Positions 1 through 13,400 of a stretch of DNA of 64,000 nucleotides are shown here, in pieces; the stretch's first letter is position 1, and each line of letters opens with the position of its first letter. The notes beneath the pieces are model-generated. The model did not search any database. It was not told the origin of the DNA and saw only the letters and a list, made by a program, of their open reading frames with translations. This stretch comes from Monodelphis domestica (taxonomy: Eukaryota > Chordata > Mammalia > Didelphimorphia > Didelphidae): positions 181,234,697-181,298,696 of the forward strand of contig NC_077228.1 in the NCBI RefSeq assembly GCF_027887165.1. Direction: 5' to 3'. The position numbers were made by a program, and so were the translations under genes.

Positions 1-2977
1 AAACCAAATAAGAAATGAGAACCATTCACCCTATGCAAAGGTCATATCCTTTTATTCTTTCTCCCCTTGCTCCATAAGGTTAAAACTCTGTCTTTTGTTG
101 ACTTTTAGATTATGAATTTAGAACTAGAAGGGACTTCAGAGGTAACCTATAATTTACAGAGGAGGAAACTAAGACTTAGAGAATTAAATGACTTGCCCAG
201 GGTCCCAGAGACAGTAAGCATCAGAGATAGGATTTGAAGCCAGATGCTCTGACTCTTGTACTGTGCTGCTTCTAACTTCAGCAATCCTATCATATTTTTT
301 TATAGGACTGTTTCAAGCTCCTATAATCATCCTCTAGCCTTGTTCTATCTACTGTTAGGTCTTTTAAAAATCTGAATCTCATTTTTCTTTTTCATTGGAA
401 TTTCCCCCCTCTGCATCTCCAGAATTTGCCCTCTGTGTATTTAGAATTTCATTCTTAAATATTTCCCATCTTTCTGGACTGACTTTCCTTATAGTATTTT
501 AGGATCCTACCACCTTTCCTATTAACCCTTTAAAATCTACCTTCTGCAAATCTAGCATATATATAGAACTATGCATAGATTTCCTCTCCTCTATTATAAA
601 CTCCAGTAGGGAATACAATTATTCCTTCTTTCTGCCCCTAGAATTTCCATGATTCTGACCCCACTAACAAGTTCTTCCCTATTAGTAAGAATCAGATTCA
701 GAATAGACTTTCCCTTTGTCAATCAGTCAATGAGAATTCATTAAATACTTACTACGTGCCAGGCATAGCATTGGTTTCTCTACCTTTTGAAGGATGAAAT
801 TATCAAGAAGGCAAATCGAGATGTTATTAGCTGCTTTACTTATGGCAGAGAGATAGAACTCCAGGAGAGGTCTGGACATTTGTAGTTCCTCATTATTACT
901 AAATAATCCTTCTAGATCAGACTTGCGACTTGTTTCCAAATTCCTCATCTAATTCCCATTTCTGTCCAGGAGTTTTGTAGTGTACTCCATTGACAAAATC
1001 ACTTCTGTTTTTCCTTCTTTCAGCTTTACCCAAATATATCCAGTTCCAGTTCCTTCCACCTTCCTACTTCACCTTTCACCTATTCTATTTCTTTTCCGCT
1101 CTGTCTCTGTCTCTCTCTGTGTCTCTCTCTAAAAAAAAACAATCCTTACTTTCTGTCTGAGTATCAATTCTGTGTCTCTGTCTCTCTAAAAAAAAATCCT
1201 TACTTTCTGTCTGAGTATCAATTCTAAGCTAGAAGAAAAGTGGCAAGAGCTAGGTAATCAGGATCAAGTGAATTTTCCAGGATCATACAGATAAGAAGTA
1301 TCTGAGGTCAGATTCAAACCCAGGTCCTCCTGCCTTGAGGCTTGGATCTCTATCCACTGTGCTACCTACCTGCTCCCTATTTCTCTTGAACAAAGTTAGA
1401 AAGTCATTGATAATGAGAATGGGTCATTCCAGAAATACTGGAAAATTTTTTTCATATTAATTATGTGTTGCTTTCCTTTCAGTTTCATCTATTAATATTA
1501 TTGGGATGGCTTGGCCCGATTGGGTGAAATGACCAAGTATCCCAAGAAATGATCTTTGTTTTTGTTTTTGTGTGTGTAATGAAAACAGTTGTATCAATTT
1601 CTTTACACACCTCTCCAAGGAGTACCTGGGAGCCATCATTCTATTTAGATCCCTTAAAATTTTTTTTTTTTATGCAGAGAATGTCAAAATTAATATGCTA
1701 GGACACCTCTATTAGTATATCAACTTAGTGGGCATTGAAGAAAGAGCTCCCGCCTAGATTATCAATAGTTAATTAATGCTTATAGGTGGTTGAAAAATTA
1801 TGATTTGGGCCCCCTTCTTCCCCACTTTCTACACTGTATCACTGTTCACTGTAGAGGCAGAAGGAGATTATAGAGGACCAAGGTCCATCTTGTTATTTTT
1901 CTTAATTTCATGGGTTCATGGTCAAGAAACATCACTTAGACGTGAAGTATCTTAGTGATGTGATTCTCCAGATTTACCCAGGCTGGTCCTTCCTTCAGTG
2001 ATAGGCACAATCTACCCCTGGCGCCATATTTAAAGCCCTGTCATCTCTGTAGCACCCACCAGAGCTCAAGTTCCTTTAATATAGAACCTTGTCGAATTCG
2101 GTAACGCTTTCATGCCATGATGAATGCTAGGAGTCATGGTGGGTAGAGCCCTGGCCTTGGAGTCAGTAAGACCAGAGTTTAAATTTGCCTTAAGACCCTT
2201 TCTAGCCACGTGAACCTGAGGAAGTCACTTCATTTTGTTTGCCTCAGTTTTCTCCCAAGGTTGTTAAGAGAATGGAAGGGAATACTTGTAAAGCACTTTG
2301 CAAATCTTTTTTTTTAAACCCTTACCTTCCATCTTTGAATCAATACTAGTATTGGTTCTAATGCAGAAGAGTGGTAAGGGCTAGGCAATGGGAGTTAAGT
2401 GACTTGCCAGCGTCACCCCGATGGGAAGGGTTGAAGGCCAGATTTGAATCTGAGACCTCTTCCATCTCCAGGCTTGGCTTTCTCTCTATACACGGAGTCA
2501 TCTAACTACCCTCGTCACTTTGCAAATCTTAAAATCTTAAAAAAAAATACACAGCTAATAAGTGTCTGGGGCCAGATTTGAACTCAAGAAGATGAGTCTT
2601 CTTGACTCAAGTCCCAGCACTCTACCTACTGCACCACTTAGCTGCTCCATGGTATACAGCTGCATATATGTATATACATATATATTTTTTCCAAAAAAAA
2701 AAAGAGGAGGGAGAAAAAGCCTTATGACAGTATGCCTCTCCATGCCTGAAGAGAACCGTGGGGTGATTTCTTTCCAATCAGGAGATTTTTTTTCCCCTCT
2801 GCCCGACGATTTCCTTAACTTTTGCAGATAGCGTTTGGATCAAATAGTGGTAGCTTCGAATCCGCCATTTACGATTGTCCCCCGTTAAACCATCCAAAGA
2901 GCATTTTCCATGGTGCCTAGACACTGGTTTCTCATCGTTCCCCTCTCCCTCTTCTTCTCCGGCCACCCTTTGCCCAG
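1..2977 (+). other. TSPOAP1: TSPOAP1 intron (5' part outside window)
   Basis: No coding exon is visible here. The exon that should carry the first half of SH3-1 (acidic ALYDY side) is not found, so it lies left of the window. The stretch holds an antisense MIR-like fragment (about 115-275), a duplicated CT-rich/A8 unit (about 1125-1225), an antisense SINE (about 1195-1378), a sense MIR-type SINE (2117-2308) interrupted by an antisense SINE, and another antisense SINE fragment (about 2546-2648). It ends in the pyrimidine tract and AG acceptor at 2976-2977. Confidence 0.7.
2309..2515 (-). mobile_element. CORE-SINE inserted in a MIR-type SINE
   Basis: Antisense SINE (oligo-T, aaacccttaccttccatctt) flanked exactly by cactttgcaaatctt at 2294-2308 and 2516-2530. 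The host is a sense MIR-type SINE (2117-2308). Confidence 0.9.
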
Positions 2978-3787
2978 GGGAGCTGATGGACGGCCGCCGG
3001 GGCTTGGTCCCCTCCAACTTTGTGGAGCGCGTATCCGATGATGACCTCATGACCTCCCTGCCCCCGGAGCTGATGGACCTGTCTCATAGCTCAGGCCCTG
3101 AGCTCAGCTTCCTGAGTGCTGGTGGGGCTGGTAGTAGTGGGGGTCAGAGCAGCAGAGGAGGCAGCCAGGCCAGGCAAGAGGAGGAGAGGAACGAACTCAG
3201 CCCCAGTCCCCTCCTGGACCCCCCTGCCGTGCCTTATCCCCGACACTTGGCTGTCCTAAAGCAATTGGCCCACAGTGTGGTGCTGACGTGGGAGCCCCCT
3301 CTGGATGGGGCGGAGGTTCAGGGCTACCACGTCTGTGTGGATGGCAAGCTGCATCAGGCCCTGGGCCCTGGGCCGCCCCGAAAGGCTGTGTTGGAGCATC
3401 CAGACTTGCAGTCAGGGTCCTGCTGTGTGTCTGTTCAGGCTCTGACCAGCCAGGGCAGCTCAGACCCTCTTCGCTGCTGTCTTATGGTAGGGGCGGGGGC
3501 CGGGGTGGCCCCCAGCCAGCTGCGGGTCCACCGCCTGACCGCCACATCTGCTGAAATCACCTGGGTGCCCAGCAACAGCAACTTTGCCCATGCTGTCTAC
3601 CTCAATGGGGAGGAGTGCCCGCCTGCACGTCCAGGTACCTACTGGGGCACCTTCTGCCACCTGCGGCCTGGCACACCCTACCAGGCCCGGGTGGAGGCCC
3701 GGCCCATCACCCTCCGGCCTTTGGAGCCAAGCTTGGAGAAGCTACAAAATCGAGCGGCTGTTGTACACTTCACCACTTTGGCAGCAG
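2978..3787 (+). CDS. TSPOAP1: TSPOAP1 exon: end of SH3-1, FN3-1, FN3-2
   Basis: The acceptor is tttgcccag at 2977. The exon enters with two bases completing a Gly codon and leaves in phase 1 at donor gtacgg. It encodes the SH3-1 end ([18 protein letters not shown]), a Ser/Gly-rich spacer, then two fibronectin III repeats: the first around SVVLTWEPP and GYHVCVDGK, the second around SAEITWVPS and TPYQARVEA. It is GC-rich compared with the surrounding introns. Confidence 0.93.
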
Positions 3788-6519
3788 GTACGGAGGGCAA
3801 GAAACGGAAGCGGTGGGCCGGGAGACTCCGGGCTGTCAGGGGAGGCTGAGTTGCTTCTTTTAAAGCCTGTCCTGGGGAAATGAAGCCATTGAGATGCTGT
3901 CAGAGGCTCCGGGATACTCTCCCTTCCTTAGGAAAGAACAATGGGGCTCTTTGCCCCCTTAGGAAGTCCTACCCTTTGGATGTGGGCGAGACCTTAGATA
4001 GCATTGAGTTCAAATCCCTCAGCTTACTGAGAAGGAAACGGAGTCCAAGAGAAGAGACTTTGTTTGAGGTCCCAAAGACAGTTAAATACAAGAACCCAGA
4101 TTTGACCTCAGGTCTTTTCATTCTGCCCTGTCACCCCCCCCCCCCCGGTGATCCTGGGCTGACTCTCTTTCCCTCCCTCCTCTAGGCCCCCCAGATGCTC
4201 CCCTGGATGTTCAGATTGAGCAAGGCCCCTCTTCAGGGATCTTGCTCATTAGCTGGCTCCCAGTTACCATTGATGCTGCTGGATCGTCCAATGGTGTCCG
4301 GGTCACAGGTTATGCCATTTATGCTGATGGACAGAAGGTACCACACTGGGCTTCAGGGAGTCATTCCCACATTCTAGCCCCTCCATGCACTATGCTTTTA
4401 GGGGCAGGTCACTGGCCTCTGTTGCAGATGAAGGAAAAGGCCCTCATCTCTTCCTTAGTAACCCCCAAACAGCTGACTGTTCCATGCCTTACAAAGTGGT
4501 TTGACAAACTCTAGGCATCCAGGGTGGGAATTACTCTGGGGAGTGGTCGTTTCTCCCCTAACCCTCAGGAATTCCCCTGCTGGGCGGATGGGGGTGGGTG
4601 GGTGCTGGGGACCTTAGGGTGGGAATGGGTGCTAAAGACGGTCTTCGTTCCTGTGCCCCCTCCCTACCCCCCAGATTATGGAGGTTGCCTCCCCAACAGC
4701 AGGCAGTGTGCTGGTAGATCTGTCTCAGCTACAGTTGCTCCGGGAGTGTCGGGAGGTGGTGGTGCGCACCATGTCCCCACATGGAGAATCTGTCGATTCC
4801 ATCCCGGCCCACCTTCCTCCAGCCTTGGCTCTGGCATACCCACCCGCCCCAGTTCTCAGACCATCTGCTGCCTCTTTGTTGCCTTCCACAAGCCCCGAGG
4901 CCAAATCCCTTCCATGCCCTGCCTCTCTGAGCCCCCGGGATTCAAGTCCTCCCCCACAGCCCCACGATCCCCCTGGAAGCCGAGACGTCGAAGGGGGCCT
5001 CCCCAGCAGCCCCTCAAAGACAGCAGAGAGACTCCCCCAAGAGGACTCCACAAGGAACAGCCAGCAGGTGACTAGACTGGGCAAGGCTGGTGCAGGGCCG
5101 GGGCCTGGGCCTGGAGTCTCCACTGTCTTCTCCCTCTTCATCCCCCCAAAGAGGATGGGCGGCCTCTTTGTTCAGGAGAGGGGTTTAATTTTCCTAAAGG
5201 ACCTTATTGGCATTTATGGGAAAGGACCGAGACTAAAGTCAAGTCACAGAAGATGAGACCTGATGATTCCGGAGTGCTAAGAATTGCTTTCTTTTTCAGG
5301 AGGAGCCTGGAGTCCCCACAGCAGCAGTGTGGGCTCCTGGAGGCAAGAGAGGCCAGGACACAGGGCCTCCTCTGTCGGGGAAAGAGGAGGAGGAGGAAGA
5401 GGCAGTGATGGCAGAGAAGGGGCAAGGAGAGTCTGCTCTTACCCCCTCCCCAGCTCCAGGAGCCCCTGCTGAGAAGATGTCAGGGATAGAGCCTGGTCGA
5501 GGTGAAATTAGCCCCGGGCTCCGAACCAGGGCTGAGGTGAGTGCACAGGACAGAGGCTTGGGGTCAGAGCAGGTGGACTCTGAAGGAAGGAGCTGCCGTC
5601 CCCAGGACCTGTGGCTCTTCCTCGCCTTCCAGGGCAGGCTAGAATTCTCTTTTTATCGTTGTTTACACGGGGATCTGACTCTCCCCTCCAGTCACTAGTT
5701 AGATGGTGCTCCAGGGGGTACAAAGTGCTTTACCTACATGCAATCTCATTTGAGTTTTACAAGAAATAATATTCTCCAACCATGTCCCCCTGGGGTCACT
5801 ACCATTCTATCGAAGCTGAAAAGAGGCCCAAAGAAGGTGAGTGATCTACTCTACTGCAGGCCACCGAACAAAAGTCTGTGCTCAGTGTTGGATGGGCAGC
5901 CTCTTTGCTCAGGAAGAAGAGTTTAATCTTCCTAAAGGACCTTATTGGTATTTATGGGAAAGAACGGAGAATAAAATCAAGTCACAGAAGATGAGAGTTG
6001 ATGGTTCCAGAGCGTTAAGAATTGTACCTAGAGAAATTTGTTATCTCTTCAGAACCTAATTAGTAGTTCTGGACCCTTGGGGTAAACACTGACCTGCTGT
6101 GGTGGCCTTCATAGACTCTGCTGGGGAAGACTCTTATTTGAGCAGAGACCTCAGGGTACCTTACGGCCATGGCTAAGGAGGCTGCCATAAAAGAAGGCAT
6201 CAAGGCTTAAGTAGAAGGAAGCCTTAGGTAGAAGTTTGGGGAGCTCCCAATTTTAATTAATTCGTGCTAACTAGGTGCTAAACTCATGGTCTCTGCTTGC
6301 TAAAGGAGCACCACTGTTGTCTGTGGTCCTCTAAATTCTGTGTGCCCCGAGCTCTGGTTATCCTGTATCTAGCTATTAATTATAGCCACAGCTTCCTGGA
6401 TTAACTAGGCCCATTCTGTCATCTCTGGGTCTGCCACCATGATGAGAGAGAGAGAGAGAGAGAGGGAAGGAGGGAGAAGAGAAAGAGAGAGAGACAGAGA
6501 CAAAGACAGAGTGAGAGAC

Positions 6520-6577
<58 letters not shown>

Positions 6578-9500
6578 AAGGAGAGAGAAGACTTGCCTCT
6601 CTACCACAAACTCTTGGTTTTCTCCCACCCTCATTCCTCTTCAAAATTTATCCCTTTTGGTCTCTCAGTCAAATTTGATGGTTAATCCTTTAAAAAACTA
6701 TTGACCTGCCATATTAGCAAGGCTCTGCCCACCCATAGTGAGCAAAAGCTCATTTTTTTCATTTCTTCAAGGATGAGCTTATCCTATTTTTTTTCGGAGG
6801 AGGAAACCAAGGTGGCATGACATGAAGGAAAGAATGCTGACCTTGTATTGAAGAGAAATACAAATCTCTCAAATTTGAAAGAATATTCAAGTCCTAGAAC
6901 TGACATTTAAGTAGATACATGATTCTAGGCCACTCATCTTACCACCCCAACTCTCAGTGTCTTCTTTTTTTTTTTTTAAACCCTTACCTTCTGTCTTGGA
7001 GTCAATACTGTATATTGGCTCTAAGGCAGAAGAGCGGTAAGGGCTAGGCAATGGGGGTCAAGTGACTTGCTCAGGGTCACACAGCTAGGAAGTGGCTGAG
7101 GCCAGATTTGAACCTAGGACCTCCCGTCTCTAGGCCTGGCTCTCAATCCACTGAGCTACCCAGCTGCCCCCTCGGTGTCTTCTATAAAATGGCAATAACA
7201 AATACTTATACCACTTACCTCACATGGTTATTATGAGGAAAATATTTTGAGAATTTAAAAAGTTCCACATAAATATGAATTATTGATATTATTATTGCTA
7301 TTAATATAGGTAGCAAGGGCCACTCAGGGTTCTGGGGCTCAAAAAATCTCCCTCTATTCCCCTCCCCTTCCCTTATCCCTTCTTGATTCTCCTTCCCTTC
7401 TTCTCTTATTTCCCATCTTCCTTCTTGCCCCCTTCTCATTTTCTCTCTCTTTTTCCCATGAACACCATTACACTTTCTTTTTCTCTCTTCCCCCGACATT
7501 TTCCGCCATTTCTCTTCTTTTCTCTTTTCTCCTCTATTTTCTTCCCATTTTCTTTCTTTCCCCTTTCTCTCCCTCCCTTTTTCCTTACTTCATTCTTTCC
7601 TCTAAACATCTTGAGGGAGTCCTTCCCATTTCATACATTTATGCCTATTCTCCTATCCCTTTTCCCCAGCAGAGGGAAGACACCTCTGATCTTGGGGTCC
7701 GCCTGACAAACTCCCTTGTGGACCATGGCCGAAGCTCTGACCTGTCAGACATCCAAGAGGAAGAGGAGGAGGAAGAGGAAGAGCCAGGTGCAGAGTCTTT
7801 CTCTCTCACCCAGCATGGAGAGACCAACGATAGGGAAAATGGTGCCAAGGTAATGGGTGTGAGGGGAAGTCAGATTGAGACTGGTTCTTCCTGGGCCACT
7901 TCCCCCATTTACCAATGGTTATCCCAGCTTCTCTTGAGCACAGTGAAGCACTAGACACCATGGTGAGCTTCAGGGAAAGGAGACCAGATGGATGAGGTTA
8001 ACTTTGTGACCCCTCTGGGGGGGAGGGGGGTAAAGAAGAAGCTTTTTCTATTGCTTTATCGAGCCATGGTGCCTGGGAGAGGTCTTTGAAGATTGAGAGA
8101 ACTCCAGAGAAGGGAGTCACAGAGCCAAGCCTGGATGAAAGAAGGGGAGGGGAGGACGCTGGCTGGATTTGGGCTTGGATAAATAGGGTCCGAGGTCCTC
8201 AAGCTGGGGACTGGTGGGAAGAGGAGATAGGGAAGTAAGCCCTCTTCTTTAACCTCTATGAAGATGTATCTGTCACTTGACACCACCTCCCACTTCTGGG
8301 GCCCAAATATCCCCTCAATGAAGCCCAAAGCCTGGGATGTGAGGAATCAGGAGAGAGAAGTTCTGGCTCTGCCTTCCACATGCTGTGACCTCCAGTTGGT
8401 CACTCATACTCTCCGGACCTCTTTGTTCCTTTGATAGAACAAGGAGAGGCAGGGAGAGTATTTTGGAGGAAACGGAGGGAGGGTCGTTTTATTGTCCCAA
8501 GTTCCCCCCCATCCCAACTTCTGGCGGTGTTAACCCTTTTCTCCTCTTTCCCAATGATCCCCCCCCAATCCTGCTACTTCCCCGTACATTCCCAGCTGGA
8601 CTCTTGTGAGACAGACAGTGATGAAGAGATCCTAGAACAGATTCTTGAGCTCCCTCTCCAACAGTTTTGCAGTAAGAAACTCTTTAGCATCCCTGAAGAG
8701 GAAGAAGACGAAATGGAAGAAGAGAAGAAAGAGGAAGAGAAGAAGGGGGCAGAGGACTCCTTGGCTTGTGTTCACTTGCCAGAGTCCCAGGGGATGGGAC
8801 TACATCGCTCAGGCAGCCGCCTCTGGGAGCTGAGGTCTCCCCCCTCTGCCCCTGACTCTTCCTTGGGAAGGGATCCCCCTGAGGAACTTACCCCCTGCCA
8901 GGCTGGAGGGAGCCCCCTGGGGAGCCGGCGGAGGGGAGGGGGCTCCCCTGAGAAGTTGCCTGCCCGAAAGCGACCCCCTGACCCCCGAGAACACTGCAGT
9001 CGCCTCCTTGGCAGCAGCGGGACCCAGGCATCTGGAAGGTCTGGTCCCTCTTGGGATAGGGGTGCACCCTCATCCATTGAGGGAGTGAAGTGTGGAACAG
9101 AAAATAGCTGGAAGGGGTGGCCCGGCCTATCCCGGAGATGTTCCCGGGGCCTTGCCCCCGAGTCGGGCCTTGCCAGCTGTTTTGCCCCAAAGTGCTTGGA
9201 GATCAGTATCGAGTATGACTCTGAAGATGAACAGGAGTCTGTGGGCAGGGGCAGCAGCATCTCCTCTTCCTCCGTCTGCCCTCGAGATGGGGAGGGCCGG
9301 GGCTCTGGACCAGAAGGTGCCCCCCTAGGAGGGAGGCGGGGGGCACCTGGGGCAAGTGCTGCCCCCAGCCACTGCCTCCGCCTCTCTAACTGTGAGAAAG
9401 GGGAGCTGGAAAGGAGAGGCCGAAGCCTGAACTGCCGGGTGAAGGAACCATCCCCTCGGGTCTGTGTCCGCCGGCCTCGGTCATCTCCTGTAGTAGCCGC

Positions 9501-10385
9501 TCTTGTGTCTCCCTTCCCTCGCTTCCTGCTGTGCTAGAGCGCTTTGTGGCCTTCACTGCTCATCTGCCAGGAGGTCCCATTCCATGCCATCTCCATCTGC
9601 CGGGCTGGGAGTCAGGCCTGCTGGGCTTCCTCTCACCTACCTCCTCCCCACACGCATCCTGTGGCTTCGCTGCTTCTGCTGGTTGGAGGCTGGCGCCAGG
9701 CTCTTCCTTGCCAGAGACCATGCCAGGCACCTGCTGCCCCTTGGGGTGGCCACTCGTCTTTGGACGAGATGGGAGCCTCCCAGTTAGGGGGAGAGTGTTA
9801 CCTGAAAAAAGCCCCAGGGAAGGAGTCTTCCTGAATGCCCAACCTCAGTCCTCTGGGCTACCATCCAATCCGTTTGTGTAGAGGGCAGCCAGGGTAGGAG
9901 TGGGAGAGGGTTAGAACCTTCTGGATTCGATTCTAGGGTCCATCTTGCCTGACTCAGTGTCGGTGCAACAGAAAGGGAGGTTAGGAGAAGGCCCTAGGGA
10001 GAAAGGCATGTTGCATCTGGCTTTTGTGTGTGTATGTGTGCTTCTGGGAGGCAGGGAGCCTAAACGGAACCCCTGGGTACCAAAGGAATGGGAGGATGAC
10101 TTCTGATCCTTCCTCCTCTAGACACCAGAGGCCAGAGAGCTCAGGGGCCAGGATGCTGCTGGACAGAGGGGCCCCTCCAGGAAAGGAAGCCGACCTCCCA
10201 GGCTAAGTGCGCCTGAGTTGGGTGAGTGATTAATAGGATGCAGAGATAAATCCTTTCCCCCTTTTCCCAGATTAATTTGGGCCTTTCCCTTCTTGGCCTT
10301 GAGCATCATCATGATGTAATGAAAAATGCAATAGATTTGGATTTGAAGGGCCTCAATTTAGATCCTGGTCCTTCTGTTTGCTGCT

Positions 10386-10426
<41 letters not shown>

Positions 10427-13400
10427 GAGGGCTGAGGACTGGACAACCTCCAAGCTCAAAATCTTTTGCCCCTTAGCCTTTTCAAGAAACCAGACAAAAG
10501 AGATTTCCCCTCCAAATGAACCTGTCCGAATCTTTGTGGCTCTCTTTGACTATGACCCCGTGTCCATGTCCCCCAATCCCGATGCTGTGGAGGAGGAGCT
10601 TCCATTTAGGGAGGGCCAGCTCTTGAAGGTAAGACTGTCCTGTATCCCATCATCTTGACTCCTGGTGAGAAAGTTTAGATAACTGGTCCTGAGAGAGCCC
10701 AAATAGGCAAGGGTCACTTTGGGGCCGTGTAGGCAAACCTATGACACACATGCCTGAGGGGGCTGCTCCCTTCCCTCTCATCACCCACCCCTCTACCCAG
10801 CAGTCCAACGGGAGTGCTTCCTCCCTCCCCTGTACAGGGTAAGGTAGGGAGCTTATATGAGGTGTGAGGATGCAATTTGGGCACTTGGTCTCTAAAAGGT
10901 TCACTATCACTGCTCTAAGTGATTCCTGGGGATCCCTCCCCCATATGATCTCATTGAAAAATTCATCTCTGGAATGATTTGCATAAGGTACATTTAAGCT
11001 ATGTTGACATACACAAGATCAGTCTGAGCTCTTCATCCATATGTTGATAATAAGATTCTTTAGGGGAGCATCTAGGTGGCTCAGTGGATATACAGTCAGG
11101 ACTAGAGATGGGAGATCAAATCTAACCTTAGACACTTCCTAATGTATAACCAATTTGGTATGTTGTTCTTTTTTTTAAAATCCTTACCTTCTATCTTAGA
11201 ATCAGTACTGTGTATTGGCTCCAAGGCAGAAGAGCAGTAAGAGCTAGGCAAATGGGGTGAAGTGACTTGCCCAGGGTCACACAGCTAGGAGGTGTCTGAG
11301 GGCACATTTGAACCCAGGACCTCCTGTCTCTAGGCCTGGCTCTCAATACACTGAGCTACCCAGTTGTCCCCAAGAGGTAAAGGTTTAAAAAAAAAAGATG
11401 AAAAGATTCTTTAGGGTATTGCTTGAGCTCTCCCCTTCTTTTGAGAAGAAATGCCTTTCCCCTTACTGTCTGTGTATTTTATGTGGGTGTGACTCTACCC
11501 ATGCTCCCAATGGGGGTGGTATTGGAAACCTGTGAGGTGGAGCAATGGAATGAATATGTTCCTGGTGGAGGAGTTGAACTACAAAGCTACTAGCCCAAAG
11601 CTGGAGACATGCCTGGAAGGCAGCAGAGAGCATGGTGTGGTGGCAAGAGGACTGAGTTTGGAATCAGAGCATCCAAAGTTCAAAGCCAAACTCTGCTACT
11701 TGCTGCCTCTGGGACTTAGGCCAAACCTCCCTGAGGCTTTCTTCCTTTATTTGTAAAATGAGGAGGGTTTGGATCACATCATGGATTCTGTTTTTTTTTT
11801 TTTTAATTCTTACCTTCCATCTTAGGATCAATACTGTGTATTGGTTCTAAGGGAGAAGAGTAATAAGGGTTAGGCAATGGGGGTCAAGTGACTTGCCCAG
11901 GGTCACACAGCTGGGAAAAGTCCAAGGTCACATTTGAACTCAGGACCTCCTATCTCAAGCCATTGAGCCACCTAGTTGCCCCTGATCATGGATTCCTAAT
12001 AAGGAGTCTAGTGAGGTGTGGAGTGGAAACTTGGATGAAAAAAAATTCAAACTTTATTTTCAATAACCTTTAATTGATATCTATCATTTCCTTCACATAC
12101 AAATGTAGGGAAAAAAAAAACATTACTAAGAGACTTGGGCTTCACCAGACTACCCAAAGAGGCCATGACACAAAAAAGATGGACATTTAAGAATACCTTG
12201 AAGGACCAGGCTTGGTCCATTGACAGTTTGCTTTTTTTTTTTTTGGTCTATAAAACAGAGAAGATAGGAGGATGAATATTATTGTTTATTTTATTTCCAA
12301 GTACAATTATAACAAAATTTTGCATTAACTGATGCAGTTGGTTGTTCTAGGTGTTAGGAACCAACTACCAACTCAAAATTCTATGATCCTTTGAAAAAAC
12401 TCAACTTTTGCTTTAGTAAACTTTAAGAAGTAAGAGGAGAGCTAAAGCATCTGGGGAGACAGAGCAAGACTTTCACTATGGCGGGTCTGGGGTACCAATC
12501 GGTGACGGCCAAGTAAGGCAGAGAGAACAGGAAATGATTCTAATTGGATGAAGTAGAATGGAATTAGCCCAGCCCTTTTGCTCTCAGATGTCCATTTATT
12601 CACACATTATACCTGTCCACTTCTTTCTCTTTCCCTGCATGTCCCCATCGCTTAACCCTTTTCCCCTTGACTGTTCCAAGGATGTTGTGTTGGTCCTACA
12701 GGATGGGGTGGTGAGGCTTTGTCTGGCTACTAAGGTGGCTATGGTCTCTGTCCCCAGGTGTGTGGGGAAAAGGATGCTGATGGCTTCTATCGGGGAGAAT
12801 GTGGAGGTCGGGTTGGCTACGTTCCCTGCAATATGGTGGCTGAGGTAGCAGTGGGCAGTCCTGTGGTAAAGAGGCAGCTGCTCCAGAGGGGCTACCTGCA
12901 CCCTGACAGCCCTAAGGAGGGCTTAGGTAGGTTCCACATCTCTATGGGAGCAGACTAGGGAGTAATGGAGTGAGGGTTATGAAGAGGGTGGGACTATCAT
13001 TTGGCAAGAAGGTAGATAAGGGCCCCTTAGCATCAGGGCTTTGAAAATATACCCAAAGATTCATTCTAGGTCCTAGTGGAAAACAGTCAGGACTTCTTAG
13101 GGCGATTGAGCTAGGCAGGCGGGGAGGTCTTAATGCCTTAATCTCTTGGGAATTCGATCTAACACTAGGCCATGGCATCCCCAAGGGCAGTTTTGAAAAT
13201 GGGACTTCAGATTGGCTTTCGGTCTATTTCTTCTCCTTTCCTCTGTCTCACTCTTTATCTCATTCATCATCTCTTGGTTGTTTCTCTGACCGTGTTTAGG
13301 GAATGGCTCCTTCCCTCTACTTGCTCCTCATCCAGCCGGGCCACCTCCCAAGCCCCGGAGATCAAAGAAAGGTAGGCAATTATATTGGTACCCAGTGAAA

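Larger units (their letters stand above)
5537..7669 (+). other. TSPOAP1: TSPOAP1 intron with purine tract and SINE
   Basis: No exon seen. It contains block B of the duplication (5891-6024), a (GA)n-rich tract (about 6445-6590), an antisense SINE (6966-7170), and a long CT-rich stretch from about 7340 to 7600 leading into the next acceptor. Confidence 0.75.
10629..12757 (+). other. TSPOAP1: TSPOAP1 intron with SINE cluster
   Basis: No exon seen. It holds a sense SINE fragment (about 11063-11150), an antisense SINE (11171-11372), a sense MIR-like copy (about 11620-11770), an antisense SINE (11789-11984) with target-site duplications, and a copy (about 11986-12180) of a recurring repeat listed under repeat family R1. 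Confidence 0.7.

Noticed and set aside
6405-6678. Open frames of Arg/Glu or Ser/Leu repeats on both strands
   Set aside because: They are translations of the (GA)n tract and have no gene context.
9503-9881. Three overlapping open frames of about 95-115 codons
   Set aside because: They arise from GC-rich intron; none continues the TSPOAP1 protein, and the next supported exon starts at 10122.
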